Shown: one piece after another, positions 54,782 through 63,977 of the stretch | Position numbering within the stretch: the stretch's first letter is position 1 | Layout: every line of letters starts with the position of its first letter | Origin: CAWFKS01 sp963816435 | GTDB taxonomy: Bacteria; Pseudomonadota; Alphaproteobacteria; Rhizobiales; Rhizobiaceae | Length of the DNA stretch: 64,000 nucleotides | NCBI GenBank assembly: GCA_963816435.1 | Contig: CAWFKS010000005.1 | Span: 186,001-250,000 of the forward strand | Direction: 5' to 3' | Translations under genes and position numbers: made by a program | Notes under the pieces: model-generated | The model's database searches: none | What the model saw: only the letters and a program-made list of their open reading frames with translations | What the model was told of the DNA's origin: nothing

Positions 54782-55858
54782 TCATTCCGCTGCCGGGCCG
54801 TTCTCGCCTTGCTGGCGCCGCGCGAAGCGGGTGAGGGCGGTCAGGAAATCCCCCATTCCCGGCCGTTTCACCGCGCTGAACGGCAGCGGACGCGCGGTGT
54901 CCATCGCCGCCATGCCGATTCGGGCCGTCATCATGCCGTTGACGACGCCTTCGCCGAGCTTCGCCGACAGCTTGGCGGCGAGCCCGTGGCCGACGATCTG
55001 CTGCACGAAACTGTCGCCGAAAGCGATCGAGCCGGTGACGGCCAGATGCGCCAGCACGTCCCGGGCAAGCCGGAAGAAGCCGAGCGTGCCCGGACGTCCG
55101 CCGTAGAGTTCGGCCAGGCGGCGAATCAGCCGGCCCGCCTCGAACACGACGTAGGCGACGTCGGTGATGGCGCGCGGGCTGACCGCCGTCACCAGCGAGA
55201 CGCGCTTGGCCGCGTCGAGGATCATCGCCTGGGCGCGGGCGTCCAGAGGAGCCAGAAGCTCCGTCTCGGCCAGCCGCACCAGGTCGGCGCCGTCGATGAT
55301 GTCGTCGCGTGTCTCAGCCAGTGCGCGACGGCCGGATGCGGTTTCCGGCTTCGACGAAAGCAGGTTCGACAGGTCGTCGACCAATTTTCGCGCCGCACGT
55401 GCATCGTCGGCGGCGATCGCCTCCGCGCCTCGCCGTCGCAGCTTTTCCACCGACGCCAGGCGCGCCAGCGCCACGATTTCGCGCAGCACGATGATGACCA
55501 GGGTCAGCGCGGCGATCGCCGCAACGCCGAGCGCCAGCCAGCCGAGCCAGTCGGCGCGGGAGAACAGATCGCGGACCAGTCGGTCGATCCACAGCCACAC
55601 CGCAAGCGAGAGCAACGCGCCGGCGGAGGTGAAGAAGATGGCCGCAAGCCGCGAGCGCCTGCGCGGCGCGGTCGCCGGAGGCGGGGCGGAAAGCGCCTCG
55701 TCCTGTGCATCGAAGACATCGATCTCGGCGGGTGTCACGACGGCGACGTCCGCCCGGACGGCGCGAGGCGCGCGCGGTGCCTCGGGTGCTGCCGTTTCAG
55801 GCTCCGCCTTCTGCTCCGGCTCGATGCGGAACGCGGCCGGTTTGCGCGGCGTGCTCAT
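54782..55858 (-). CDS. YcjF/TIGR01620-family membrane protein (DUF697)
   Basis: This 358-residue protein has a Pro/Ala/Glu-rich cytosolic start (residues about 1-65), two hydrophobic helices at about 68-125 (AIFFTSAGALLSLAVWLWI and WLALGVAAIAALTLVIIVL), and a DUF697-like C-terminus with NGMMTARIGMAAMDTARPLPF. YcjF-type proteins accompany the YcjX GTPase. ATGA overlap at 55855-55858 couples it to the upstream ycjX gene. Function in the cell is not established. Confidence 0.87.
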   Translation of the reverse strand: MSTPRKPAAFRIEPEQKAEPETAAPEAPRAPRAVRADVAVVTPAEIDVFDAQDEALSAPPPATAPRRRSRLAAIFFTSAGALLSLAVWLWIDRLVRDLFSRADWLGWLALGVAAIAALTLVIIVLREIVALARLASVEKLRRRGAEAIAADDARAARKLVDDLSNLLSSKPETASGRRALAETRDDIIDGADLVRLAETELLAPLDARAQAMILDAAKRVSLVTAVSPRAITDVAYVVFEAGRLIRRLAELYGGRPGTLGFFRLARDVLAHLAVTGSIAFGDSFVQQIVGHGLAAKLSAKLGEGVVNGMMTARIGMAAMDTARPLPFSAVKRPGMGDFLTALTRFARRQQGENGPAAE

Positions 55859-57324
55859 GCCAGCCGGTCTCCGAGCAGGAACTGCAAGGCCCGGTCGAGG
55901 CGGATGTGGGGGAGCGAAAGCGAAACTCCCTCCGCGGTGCGCTCCAGTCTGGGCGGGCGAAACCGCACGAACCTGATGGGCGGCTCGCCGCCGGCGGGGG
56001 CCGCGTTCGCGCCCTTGAACAGGTCTCCCGGCTTTTCCGGAAGGTCGCCGGGAAACACCGCCGTTTCCGTCTCCCCGTCGAAGGTCTCGCCGCCGATCGT
56101 CTCGCCCTTGAGCGGGGTGCCGATGATCACCGGCAGGGTCTCGCGGCCGTGCTTGGCTGTCCCCTCCCGGGTCGCGCGCACCGCCGCCATCGCCACGACA
56201 TCGACGGAAGCGCCCGAAAAGTCGGCGCGGGCAATGGCGCGGTCGGCCAGCCGCCGCACGATCGCCTGCAGCCGGTCGTGGCTTTCATGATGGATGTGGT
56301 CGGCCTTGGTCGCGGCGACGAGGATCCGGTCGATGCGCCGCGCGAAGAAATCGGTGAGGAAGCTGCCCCGGCCGGGCCGGAAGCAGGCCAGGATCTCCGT
56401 CAGGGCCCGTTCGAGGTCGGCGACGGCCGCGGGACCGGCATTGAGCGCCTGCATGACGTCGATCAGCACGATCTGCCGGTCGAGCCGCGCGATGTGCTCG
56501 CGGAAGAACGGCTTCACCACATGCGTCTTGTAGGCCTCGTAGCGCCGCTCCATCATCGCGTGCAGCGATCCCGTGCGCGGGCGGCTGCCGGGTTCCAGCG
56601 GCAACGGCGAAAAGGTCAGCGCCGGCGAGCCTTCGAGGTCCCCCGGCATGAGAAACCGGCCCGGCGGCAGGGTCGACAGCGCCCGCCCGTCCTCCTTGCA
56701 GGCCTTGAGGTAGCCGGCGAAGGCTTCGGCCAGCCGCCGCGCGACCATCTCGTCGGCATCCGAGCCTGGATCGGCGGCGCCGGCGAGTTCGCGCCATGCG
56801 GCGGAGAGATCGGCGCGCGCCGGCAAGGCGGCCAGCTCGAGCGCGTCGTGGGAAAATTCGGCGTAGCTCTTGCCGAGCAGCGGCAGGTCGAGAAGCCATT
56901 CGCCGGGATAGTCGACGATGTCGATCGACAGCTTGCCTGACGAAAACATGCGGCTCCAGGCCGAGGCCGATTCGAACTCCACCGTCAGCCTGAGCTCGGA
57001 TATGGCGCGGGTAGAGTCCGGCCACACGCGCTCGTCGATCAGTGCCGCGATGTGATCTTCGTAGGCGAAGCGCGGGACCGCGTCGTCGGGCTGGTGCTCG
57101 AGGAAGGCGCGCGAGATGCGACCCGATTTCTGGGCGTCGAACAGCGGAAGCCTGCCGCCATGGATCAGGTTGTGCACGAGCGCGGAGATGAAGACCGTCT
57201 TGCCGGCGCGCGAAAGCCCGCTGACGCCGATCCTGACGGACGGCGAAAACAGCCCCGTGGCGCGCTCCGAGAGCGTGTCGAGGGCAATGCGCGCCTCGTC
57301 CGTGATCGTCGTCAGTGCCGCCAA
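55855..57324 (-). CDS. YcjX-family (DUF463) P-loop GTPase-like protein
   Basis: This 489-residue protein has the P-loop VSGLSRAGKTVFISALVHNL at residues about 33-52 and the family motifs DIVDYPGEWLLDLPLL and FLMPGDLEGSPALTFSPL. VLIDVMQALNAG and ATKADHIHH give a G4-like element. YcjX is a stress-associated protein in enterobacteria (phage-shock and heat induction) and its target is unknown. The close tie with the downstream YcjF-like gene is conserved across proteobacteria. The gene is intact. Confidence 0.92.
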   Translation of the reverse strand: MAALTTITDEARIALDTLSERATGLFSPSVRIGVSGLSRAGKTVFISALVHNLIHGGRLPLFDAQKSGRISRAFLEHQPDDAVPRFAYEDHIAALIDERVWPDSTRAISELRLTVEFESASAWSRMFSSGKLSIDIVDYPGEWLLDLPLLGKSYAEFSHDALELAALPARADLSAAWRELAGAADPGSDADEMVARRLAEAFAGYLKACKEDGRALSTLPPGRFLMPGDLEGSPALTFSPLPLEPGSRPRTGSLHAMMERRYEAYKTHVVKPFFREHIARLDRQIVLIDVMQALNAGPAAVADLERALTEILACFRPGRGSFLTDFFARRIDRILVAATKADHIHHESHDRLQAIVRRLADRAIARADFSGASVDVVAMAAVRATREGTAKHGRETLPVIIGTPLKGETIGGETFDGETETAVFPGDLPEKPGDLFKGANAAPAGGEPPIRFVRFRPPRLERTAEGVSLSLPHIRLDRALQFLLGDRLA

Positions 57325-57401
57325 CTACTCGCGCTCCCCGGTGAACGGTTCGCATATAGGGGCGCTGCGCGGCATTTGAAATGCCGCTGCGGGGCGGCCC
57401 C

Positions 57402-57911
57402 TCAGAGCGTCTTCGGGGAGAACATGTCGACGAGCCGGCCGGAGCCTGCGCGCACTTCCGCCAGCGGCCCCTCGAACTCCAGAACCGCGAGCGCGGACTT
57501 GCCGAAGCCGCGCCGCAACGTGGCGAGCGCCTCCGCCTCGCCGCCGTGGGCAAGTTCGCAGGCGCTTTCTTCCATGGTCGGGTTGTGGCCCACGATCATC
57601 ACGGATGGCACGTCGTCCGCCTCGTGGACGGCGCGCAGATAGCCTGCGGTGTCTGCCGAATAGAGCGCGTCGCTGTACCTCACGTCGGCCGCGTCGACCG
57701 CAAGATGCTCGGCCGCGCACTCCCAGGTCTCGCGTGCGCGCTTGGCCGTCGAGCACAGAACCAGCGACGGCTGGTAGCCGCGTGCCGCCATTTCCGCGCC
57801 CATCTGGGCGGCGTCTTCGCGGCCCGTCTGGACGAGCGGCCGGTCGAAATCGCGCATGCCGACGCCCGCGGACGCAGCCTTGGCGTGTCTCAACAGGTAG
57901 ACGCGGCTCAT
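57402..57911 (-). CDS. SixA-like histidine phosphatase
   Basis: This 169-residue phosphoglycerate-mutase superfamily protein has the nucleophilic histidine motif VYLLRHAKAASAG and later MIVGHNPTMEE with the second histidine. SixA removes phosphate from Hpt-domain histidines and PTSNtr components. Two Hpt-related genes are not adjacent, so the partner is open. The start 57911 follows GGAGGAAGCCTG; sequence to 57992 is not family-like. It may share a transcript with ycjX, 77 bases downstream. Confidence 0.88.
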   Translation of the reverse strand: MSRVYLLRHAKAASAGVGMRDFDRPLVQTGREDAAQMGAEMAARGYQPSLVLCSTAKRARETWECAAEHLAVDAADVRYSDALYSADTAGYLRAVHEADDVPSVMIVGHNPTMEESACELAHGGEAEALATLRRGFGKSALAVLEFEGPLAEVRAGSGRLVDMFSPKTL

Positions 57912-58164
57912 GGGCAGGCTTCCTCCTCGTCGGCGCTCTTCACCTGTTCGCGACGCCGGCACGGGTGTAAAGCGGGGCGCTGCCCGGTGCAATCGGCATC
58001 CATTTGCCTATGGACACGCCTTTAGCCGCAATTTCGCCCCTCCGACCGCCGATTCCCGGTCGTTTTCAATGGCATGAACAAATCGTGATGACGGGTGGCT
58101 TTGCGCTTGTGCCTGCTGTGAGCCGCGAATATATAGGCGCCGGGTCTTTAGTGGGGTGAATCGC

Positions 58165-58581
58165 ATGAATGAACTCGCAGAAACCGACTATGTCCCCTCG
58201 GAAGATGAGCCGTTCATGAACGACCGGCAGAAGGCCTACTTCCGTTCCAAGCTCATGACCTGGAAGAGCGACATCCTGCGCGAGGCCCGCGAGACCCTCG
58301 AGATACTTCAGCAGGAAAACGCCCATCATCCCGATCTCGCGGATCGCGCATCCTCGGAGACCGACCGTGCCATCGAGCTTCGTGCCCGTGACCGGCAGCG
58401 CAAGCTGATCGCCAAGATCGACGCGGCGCTGCTGAGGATCGACGAAGGCACCTACGGCTATTGCGAGGAGACGGGCGAGCCGATTTCGCTCAAGCGCCTC
58501 GACGCTCGTCCCATCGCCACCTTGTCGATCGAGGCGCAGGAGCGCCACGAGCGGCGCGAGAAGGTCTACCGCGACGACTGA
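58165..58581 (+). CDS. dksA: RNA polymerase-binding transcription factor DksA
   Basis: This 138-residue protein has the DksA coiled coil (residues about 40-90) leading to the C-terminal GTYGYCEETGEPISLKRLDARP and LSIEAQERHERREK. DksA binds the RNA polymerase secondary channel and works with (p)ppGpp in the stringent response. Compared with the four-cysteine zinc finger of E. coli, only one cysteine remains (then Thr, Ser, Ala), the degenerate type known from other alphaproteobacteria. ATG 58165, after GTGGGGTGAATCGC, is chosen over GTG 58156. Confidence 0.95.
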   Translation: MNELAETDYVPSEDEPFMNDRQKAYFRSKLMTWKSDILREARETLEILQQENAHHPDLADRASSETDRAIELRARDRQRKLIAKIDAALLRIDEGTYGYCEETGEPISLKRLDARPIATLSIEAQERHERREKVYRDD

Positions 58582-58662
58582 GGCGGGTTAGCCCGCGAAG
58601 GCTTGCCCGATCTGAAGGTTCGGCCGACTGCCGGCCGCAGGCTTTTGCCGAATCGCTGTCGG

Positions 58663-59362
58663 TCAGCGCTTGCTGCCCGACAATTCCCCGAGAAGCTTCG
58701 ACATTTCGTCGTCGAGAGACGCCGATTGCGTCGACGATTCGCTCTTGCCCGGCGTCTTTTCCTTTGCCTGCACCTCACTGCCCATGCCGGCGCGCAACTC
58801 GCGTACGAGCTTGTCGTCGATGTCGGATCCGCGCTGGGCTGGCCTGCGTCTGGGGCTTGGCGGGCTGCGAGGTCGCCGGCGAAGCGGATGTCGACGGAGA
58901 CGCCACTCGCGGTGCTTGCGGCTCCGTGCGGCGCGGCGGCGGCGAATACGGGGACGCCGTGGCTCGTACAGGCCGCGCGGCCGGCGAAGGTGCGGGCTCC
59001 GGGGCAGGAACCGGTCGGGGCTGCGCGCGCACCGGTTCGGGCGCAGGCGCCCGACGGGCCGGCGCCAGGAGGCGGATGTTCTGCTCCACCACGACGTCGG
59101 TGGGGCCGCCGATGAGGATCAGGTGCTCGACGTCGTCGCGGCGCACCAGCACCAGCCGGCGCTGGCTGTCGACGGCGGCCGCGTCCATCACCGCCAGGCG
59201 CGCCTTGCGGTTGCGCCCGCCGGCCACGAACGTTCCGAACGTCAGGCTGCGCACGATCTTGATCAGAACCAGCACGACCAGCAGCAGCGCCAGCGCCCCG
59301 AGCGTCCACATCATCGCCGATGCATAGGCCGGTCCCGCCACGCTCTCCAGCCACTCGCGCAT
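58663..59362 (-). CDS. FliO-like membrane protein, frameshifted
   Basis: A membrane helix at residues about 17-37 (MMWTLGALALLLVVLVLIKI) precedes a small globular motif, RRLVLVRRDDVEHLILIGG, the recognisable FliO element. A Pro/Ala-rich linker follows. The frame breaks near 58836; removing one C gives GSDIDDKLVRELRAGMGS and ends SLDDEMSKLLGELSGSK. The total is about 232 residues. FliO assists assembly of the flagellar export gate, but no other flagellar gene is in the window, so the protein may have a different role. Confidence 0.75.
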
Positions 59363-59558
59363 GAACCGATCCTCCCTGCATCTCCGGTCGTGGCGACACT
59401 ATCCACCAACCCCTTGTCCCGCAAGCGGCCGGCAATTGCGCGAGCCGCCGCTCGCGCCTCGTGGCGACCTTGCGGGAATCGGCGGCGGTGATGTATGCCG
59501 GGAACGCATCAGGGGCGGACATACCGTGCTGTCTCGCGACAACAGCGGCAGGCGTTGA

Positions 59559-62169
59559 ATGGCCAGAGAACGCGGCGATATCCATCCCGCACCGATCGTC
59601 GATCAGAATACCCGCCCCGGGGCCATAACCCGTCTTGTGATCTTCACCGCCGTGCTGACCGGCGCGGCGATCATGTTCGCGATTTTCCAGGAGCGGCTGG
59701 GCGACCCCTTCCTGCTCGGGCTTCTCGGCGTGCTGGCAATGATCGGCGTCGGCTATCTGTTCGCCACCGCCATAGGCTTCGTGCAGATCGCGCCGCGCTC
59801 CAATGCCGACGATCTCGCCAAGGCTTTCATCGACACGCTGGGGCAGGGGCTGGTGGTCACCGACCAGAAGGGCCGTGTCGTCTACGCCAACGCCGCCTAT
59901 GCGGAGATGACGGGCGCCACCTCGGCCGCCGATCTGCGGACGGTCGACGGGCTGCTTGTCCGACGATCCCGAGGCCTCGCCGACCGTCGTGCGGCTGGCC
60001 GCCGGCCTGCGCGACGGCGTGGCCGGCGACGGCGAATTCCGCCTCTCGCACGCGATCAAACCGGGCAGCGATGCCGGCGCACGCTGGTACAGGGTTCGTG
60101 CCCGCGTGTTCGCCGTGCCCGGCAGGCCGCAGCCGCTGCAGGCCTGGCAGCTCGCCGACATCTCGGAGGAACGTGCCGAGCAGGAGCGCTTCTTCCTCGA
60201 CCTCCAGAAAGCCATCGATCACCTCGATCACGCGCCGGCCGGCTTCTTCGCCGCCGACACCGACGGTCGCGTCACCTACATCAACGCCACGCTCGCGGAA
60301 TGGCTCGGCATCGATCTCGCGAGCTTCACGCCGGGGGCCATCTCCCTGCCCGAGATCGTGGCCGGCGACGGGATGGCGCTGATCCGCTCCGTGAAGGCCG
60401 ATCCGGGCACCACCCGCAACGCCGTCATCGACCTCGACCTTGCCACGGCCGGCGGCGAAGTGCTGCCCGTGCGCTTCATGCACCGGGTCACCGCCAGCCG
60501 CGAGGGCATAGGCGGCCCGACGCGCACCATAGTGCTCAACCGCAACCAGGGCGAGGATGCCGCGGGCGACCTTCGCTCCGCCGAGATTCGCTTCACGCGC
60601 TTCTTCAACTCCACGCCCATGGCGATAGCCGGCGTCGATGCGCAGGGCCGCATCCTGCGCACCAACGCGCCTTTCCTGTCGCTGTTCTCCGCTTGCGTGG
60701 ATCGCGACGCCGTAGACCGGCAGGTGAGGCTCGACACCGTCATTCACGAGCGTGACAAGCCGAGCTTCGCCGCAGCGCTGGAAAAGGCGGTCCAGCACCA
60801 GGCCGACATCTCGCCGATCGACACCGTTCTTCCCGGCGAGGAGGAGCGGCACATGCGCTTCTACGTCAACGCGGTCACCGACGGCGTCGAAGAGGGGCAG
60901 GAAGCGGCGATCGTCTATGCCGTCGAGACGACCGAGCAGAAGGCGCTCGAGGCCCAGATGGCGCAGAGCCAGAAGATGCAGGCCGTGGGACAGCTCGCCG
61001 GCGGCATCGCGCACGATTTCAACAACGTGCTGACAGCCATCATCATGGCGTCGGACCTGCTGCTGACGAACCACCGCCCGTCGGACCCGTCGTTCCCGGA
61101 CATCATGAACATCAAGCAGAACGCCAACCGCGCCGCCTCGCTGGTGCGTCAGCTGCTGGCGTTCTCGCGGCGCCAGACGCTGCGGCCGGAGGTGCTCAGC
61201 CTCACCGACGTGCTGGCGGACCTGCGCATGCTGCTCGCCCGTCTCGTCGGCAACGACGTGACGCTGAAGATCGAGCACGGACGGGATCTGTGGCCGGTGA
61301 GGGCCGACATCGGCCAGTTCGAGCAGGTGGTGGTCAACCTCGCCGTCAACGCGCGCGACGCCATGCCCGGTGGCGGCGATCTCACCGTTCGCACCCGCAA
61401 TGTCGTGCAGGAGGAGTGCGCCGGTTTCGGCCATCGCGAGCTGACGCCGGCCGACTATGTGCTCGTCGAGGTCGAGGACACGGGAAGCGGCATCGAACCG
61501 GAGACCCTCAAGAAGATCTTCGAGCCGTTCTTCACCACCAAGGAAGTGGGGAAGGGGACCGGCCTCGGTCTGTCGATGGTCTACGGCATCATCAAGCAGA
61601 CCGGCGGCTTCATCTTCTGCGAATCGGAAGTCGGCAAGGGCACGACGTTCCAGATTTTCCTGCCCCGCCATGTCGCGGCCGCGACGACCGGCGAAGGCTC
61701 CGTCGCCAGCGCGGACAAGGAGCGCACCGCCGAGCCCCGGTCTGAGAAGGAGACCGCCGCGGCGCGGCAGGCCGATGAAGCCGCCAAGGACCTCTCGGGT
61801 TCGGCCACCGTGCTGCTGGTCGAAGACGAGGACGCGGTTCGCATGGGCAGCGTACGGGCATTGTCCTCCCGCGGCTACACCGTCCACGAGGCGTCGTCGG
61901 GCGTCGAGGCGATGGAAATATTCCACGAACTGGACGGCAAGATCGACCTGGTCGTTTCCGATGTCGTGATGCCCGAGATGGACGGGCCGACGCTGCTCGG
62001 CGAACTGCGCAAGGTGCAGCCGGACATCAAGTTCATCTTCGTGTCCGGTTACGCGGAGGACGCCTTCGCGAAGAACCTCCCGGCCGACGCGCAATTCGGT
62101 TTCCTGCCGAAGCCGTTCTCGCTCAAGCAGCTCGCCACCACCGTCAAGGACATGCTGGAGCGCGACTGA
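59559..62169 (+). CDS. cckA: Cell-cycle hybrid histidine kinase CckA, frameshifted
   Basis: The kinase has two membrane helices at residues about 25-70, PAS-like domains, an H-box [20 protein letters not shown], an ATPase domain ([20 protein letters not shown]) and a receiver domain with [15 protein letters not shown] and KPFSLKQL. It is the central switch of the CckA-ChpT-CtrA phosphorelay. The frame breaks near 59957: removing one base restores [18 protein letters not shown]. The repaired length is about 869 residues. CtrA-box-like sites elsewhere in the window fit this pathway. ATG 59559 follows CGGCAGGCGTTGA. Confidence 0.93.
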
Positions 62170-62196
62170 CGCTCCTGCTTCCGTCTCGTCTCGACG

Positions 62197-62227
62197 AAAA
62201 AGCCCCGCAGACAGATGCCTGCGGGGC
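62197..62227. terminator. Hairpin after cckA, oriented best as a minus-strand terminator
   Basis: GCCCCGCAG and CTGCGGGGC form a 9-bp stem with an 8-base loop, 30 bases after the cckA stop. The five-A tract lies on the left, so a T tract follows the stem only when read on the minus strand. On the plus strand it is followed by CTCGAGGC. It may act on cckA transcripts weakly or terminate a minus-strand RNA. Confidence 0.55.
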
Positions 62228-62241
62228 CTCGAGGCATTTGT

Positions 62242-62264
62242 GGTGCAAACAACCTCTGCCGGAG
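62242..62264 (+). repeat. Upstream copy of the urtA leader-like sequence
   Basis: GGTGCAAACAACC is followed after a short gap by CCGGAGG here and recurs exactly at 62545-62557, where CGGAGG follows and leads into urtA. The upstream copy forms a small hairpin CCGGAG-GAACG-CTCCGG (62259-62275). No start codon follows it in good position. The 62170-62517 gap otherwise shows no gene. Confidence 0.6.
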
Positions 62265-62517
62265 GAACGCTCCGGTGGCGTGAATCTAGGCTGTCACGGC
62301 GCCCGTTACCAACGCGATTTGCGCCGATCTCCTGATGAACATTGAGGCAATTACCTGAGCTGCCTAAAATGTAGACAGAGCCAGCTCGCACTGCTGAAAA
62401 AACCCTCAACAGAAGATTAACCGCATCCCGGCCCCTTGTTGCGATGTGTGCGGAGCGCCTCGCAACCTATTGATCTGACGCAGTTTTCCAAACGGAGAAA
62501 AATCCGGCCCTGGAAAC

Positions 62518-62533
62518 TGGCACGGCAGTTGCA
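62518..62533 (+). promoter_or_regulatory. Sigma-54 promoter of urtA
   Basis: TGGCAC-GGCAG-TTGCA matches the -24/-12 consensus at every fixed position. Transcription should start near 62545, precisely at GGTGCAAACAACC, giving a leader of about 32 bases with CGGAGG as ribosome binding site. Confidence 0.9.
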
Positions 62534-62576
62534 ACGCTATGGGCGGTGCAAACAACCCTGTTCGGAGGTTTATTCA

Positions 62577-63884
62577 ATGAGGGGAACTTTCAAGAAGGCA
62601 GCCGGGCTTCTGGCCGCGAGTGCCGTAGCCATGGGCCTGCTGGCAACAGTGCCGGCCCGGGCCGAGGAGGATACGATCAAGGTCGGCATCCTCCACTCGC
62701 TTTCCGGCACGATGGCGATTTCCGAGACGACGCTCAAGGACGCCATGCTCATGCTCATCGACGAGCAGAACAAGAAGGGCGGACTGCTGGGCAAGAAGCT
62801 CGAGGCGGTCGTCGTCGATCCGGCCTCCGACTGGCCGCTCTTCGCCGAGAAGGCCCGTGAGCTGATCAGCCAGGACAAGGTCGCCGCCGTGTTCGGCTGC
62901 TGGACGTCGGTGAGCCGCAAGTCGGTGCTGCCGGTGTTCTCCGAGCTCAACTCGCTGCTCTTCTACCCCGTCCAGTACGAGGGCGAGGAAAGCGAGCGCA
63001 ACGTGTTCTACACCGGCGCTGCGCCCAACCAGCAGGCGATCCCCGCCGTCGACTACCTGATGAGCGACGATGGCGGCGCGGTGAAGCGGTGGGTGCTGGA
63101 AGGCACCGACTACGTCTATCCGCGCACGACCAACAAGATCCTCGAGGCCTACCTGAAGTCGAAGGGCGTGGCCGACGAGGACATCATGATCAACTACACG
63201 CCGTTCGGCTTCTCCGACTGGCAGACCGAGGTCTCCGCGATCAAGACCTTCGGCTCGGCCGGCAAGAAGACGGCGGTCGTCTCCACCATCAACGGCGACG
63301 CCAACGTGCCGTTCTACAAGGAACTCGCCAACCAGGGCATCAAGGCGACCGACATCCCGGTCGTGGCGTTCTCGGTGGGTGAGGAAGAGCTTGCCGGTCT
63401 CGACACCGCTCCGCTCGTCGGCCACCTGGCCGCCTGGAACTATTTCGAAAGCGTCGACACCGAGCAGAACGCCGAGTTCATCGACACCTGGCACAAGTTC
63501 ATCGGCGACGACAAGCGCGTGACCAACGACCCGATGGAAGCCCATTACATCGGCTTCAACATGTGGGTTAAGGCGGTCGAGAAGGCCGGCACGACCGATC
63601 CCGACGCCGTGATCGACGCCATCATCGGCGTGTCGGTGCCGAACCTCACCGGCGGCTACTCGACCATGATGCCGAACCACCACATCACCAAGCCGGTGCT
63701 GATCGGCGAGATCCAGGATAACGGCCAGTTCGAGACGGTCTGGGAGACGCCGGGCCTGGTGCCGGGCGACGCCTGGTCGGACTACCTGCCCAACTCCAAG
63801 GACCTGATCTCCGATTGGCGCAAGCCGATGTCGTGCGGCAACTTCAACGTCGCCACCGGCAAGTGCGGCGGCAAGGGAAGCTGA
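62577..63884 (+). CDS. urtA: Urea ABC transporter substrate-binding protein
   Basis: This 435-residue periplasmic protein has a signal peptide (residues about 1-29; GLLATVPARA) and the type-1 periplasmic binding fold of the UrtA/AmiC-like family: KVGILHSLSGTMAISET, AVFGCWTSVSRKSVLPV, ESERNVFYTGAAPNQQAIPA. It delivers urea to the UrtBCDE complex; urtB should follow beyond the window. The RBS CGGAGG is nine bases before ATG 62577; a longer in-frame opening from 62436 crosses the promoter and is not coding. Expression is expected under nitrogen limitation by RpoN/NtrC. Confidence 0.95.
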   Translation: MRGTFKKAAGLLAASAVAMGLLATVPARAEEDTIKVGILHSLSGTMAISETTLKDAMLMLIDEQNKKGGLLGKKLEAVVVDPASDWPLFAEKARELISQDKVAAVFGCWTSVSRKSVLPVFSELNSLLFYPVQYEGEESERNVFYTGAAPNQQAIPAVDYLMSDDGGAVKRWVLEGTDYVYPRTTNKILEAYLKSKGVADEDIMINYTPFGFSDWQTEVSAIKTFGSAGKKTAVVSTINGDANVPFYKELANQGIKATDIPVVAFSVGEEELAGLDTAPLVGHLAAWNYFESVDTEQNAEFIDTWHKFIGDDKRVTNDPMEAHYIGFNMWVKAVEKAGTTDPDAVIDAIIGVSVPNLTGGYSTMMPNHHITKPVLIGEIQDNGQFETVWETPGLVPGDAWSDYLPNSKDLISDWRKPMSCGNFNVATGKCGGKGS

Positions 63885-63889
63885 CCCGA

Positions 63890-63936
63890 GGCATGATCCC
63901 GAAAAGCGGATACCGGTTTTCGGACAGGATCATGCC
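63890..63936. repeat. RIME-like palindromic repeat after urtA
   Basis: GGCATGATCC at the left pairs with GGATCATGCC at the right, enclosing GAAAAGCGG and ACCGGTTTTCGG. This 47-base palindrome resembles the Rhizobium-specific intergenic mosaic elements scattered through rhizobial genomes. It sits in the expected urtA-urtB intergenic space and may modulate messenger stability in the operon. Confidence 0.75.
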
Positions 63937-63953
63937 TGCGTGAACACCATCCC

Positions 63954-63977
63954 GGCTGGAACCTCCTCCCTCCAGCC
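63954..63977. repeat. Short hairpin near the right edge of the window
   Basis: GGCTGGA (63954-63960) and TCCAGCC (63971-63977) form a 7-bp stem with a 10-base loop and no T tract. It adds to the RIME-like palindrome just upstream. No coding sequence is visible to 64000. Confidence 0.35.

Noticed and set aside
59495..60382. An open frame in another frame over the start of cckA
   Set aside because: It is an out-of-frame shadow of the CckA region; the kinase motifs are in the other two frames joined at 59957.
59857..62409. An 850-codon minus-strand frame opposite cckA
   Set aside because: Antisense shadow, runs across the cckA terminator and shows no motifs.
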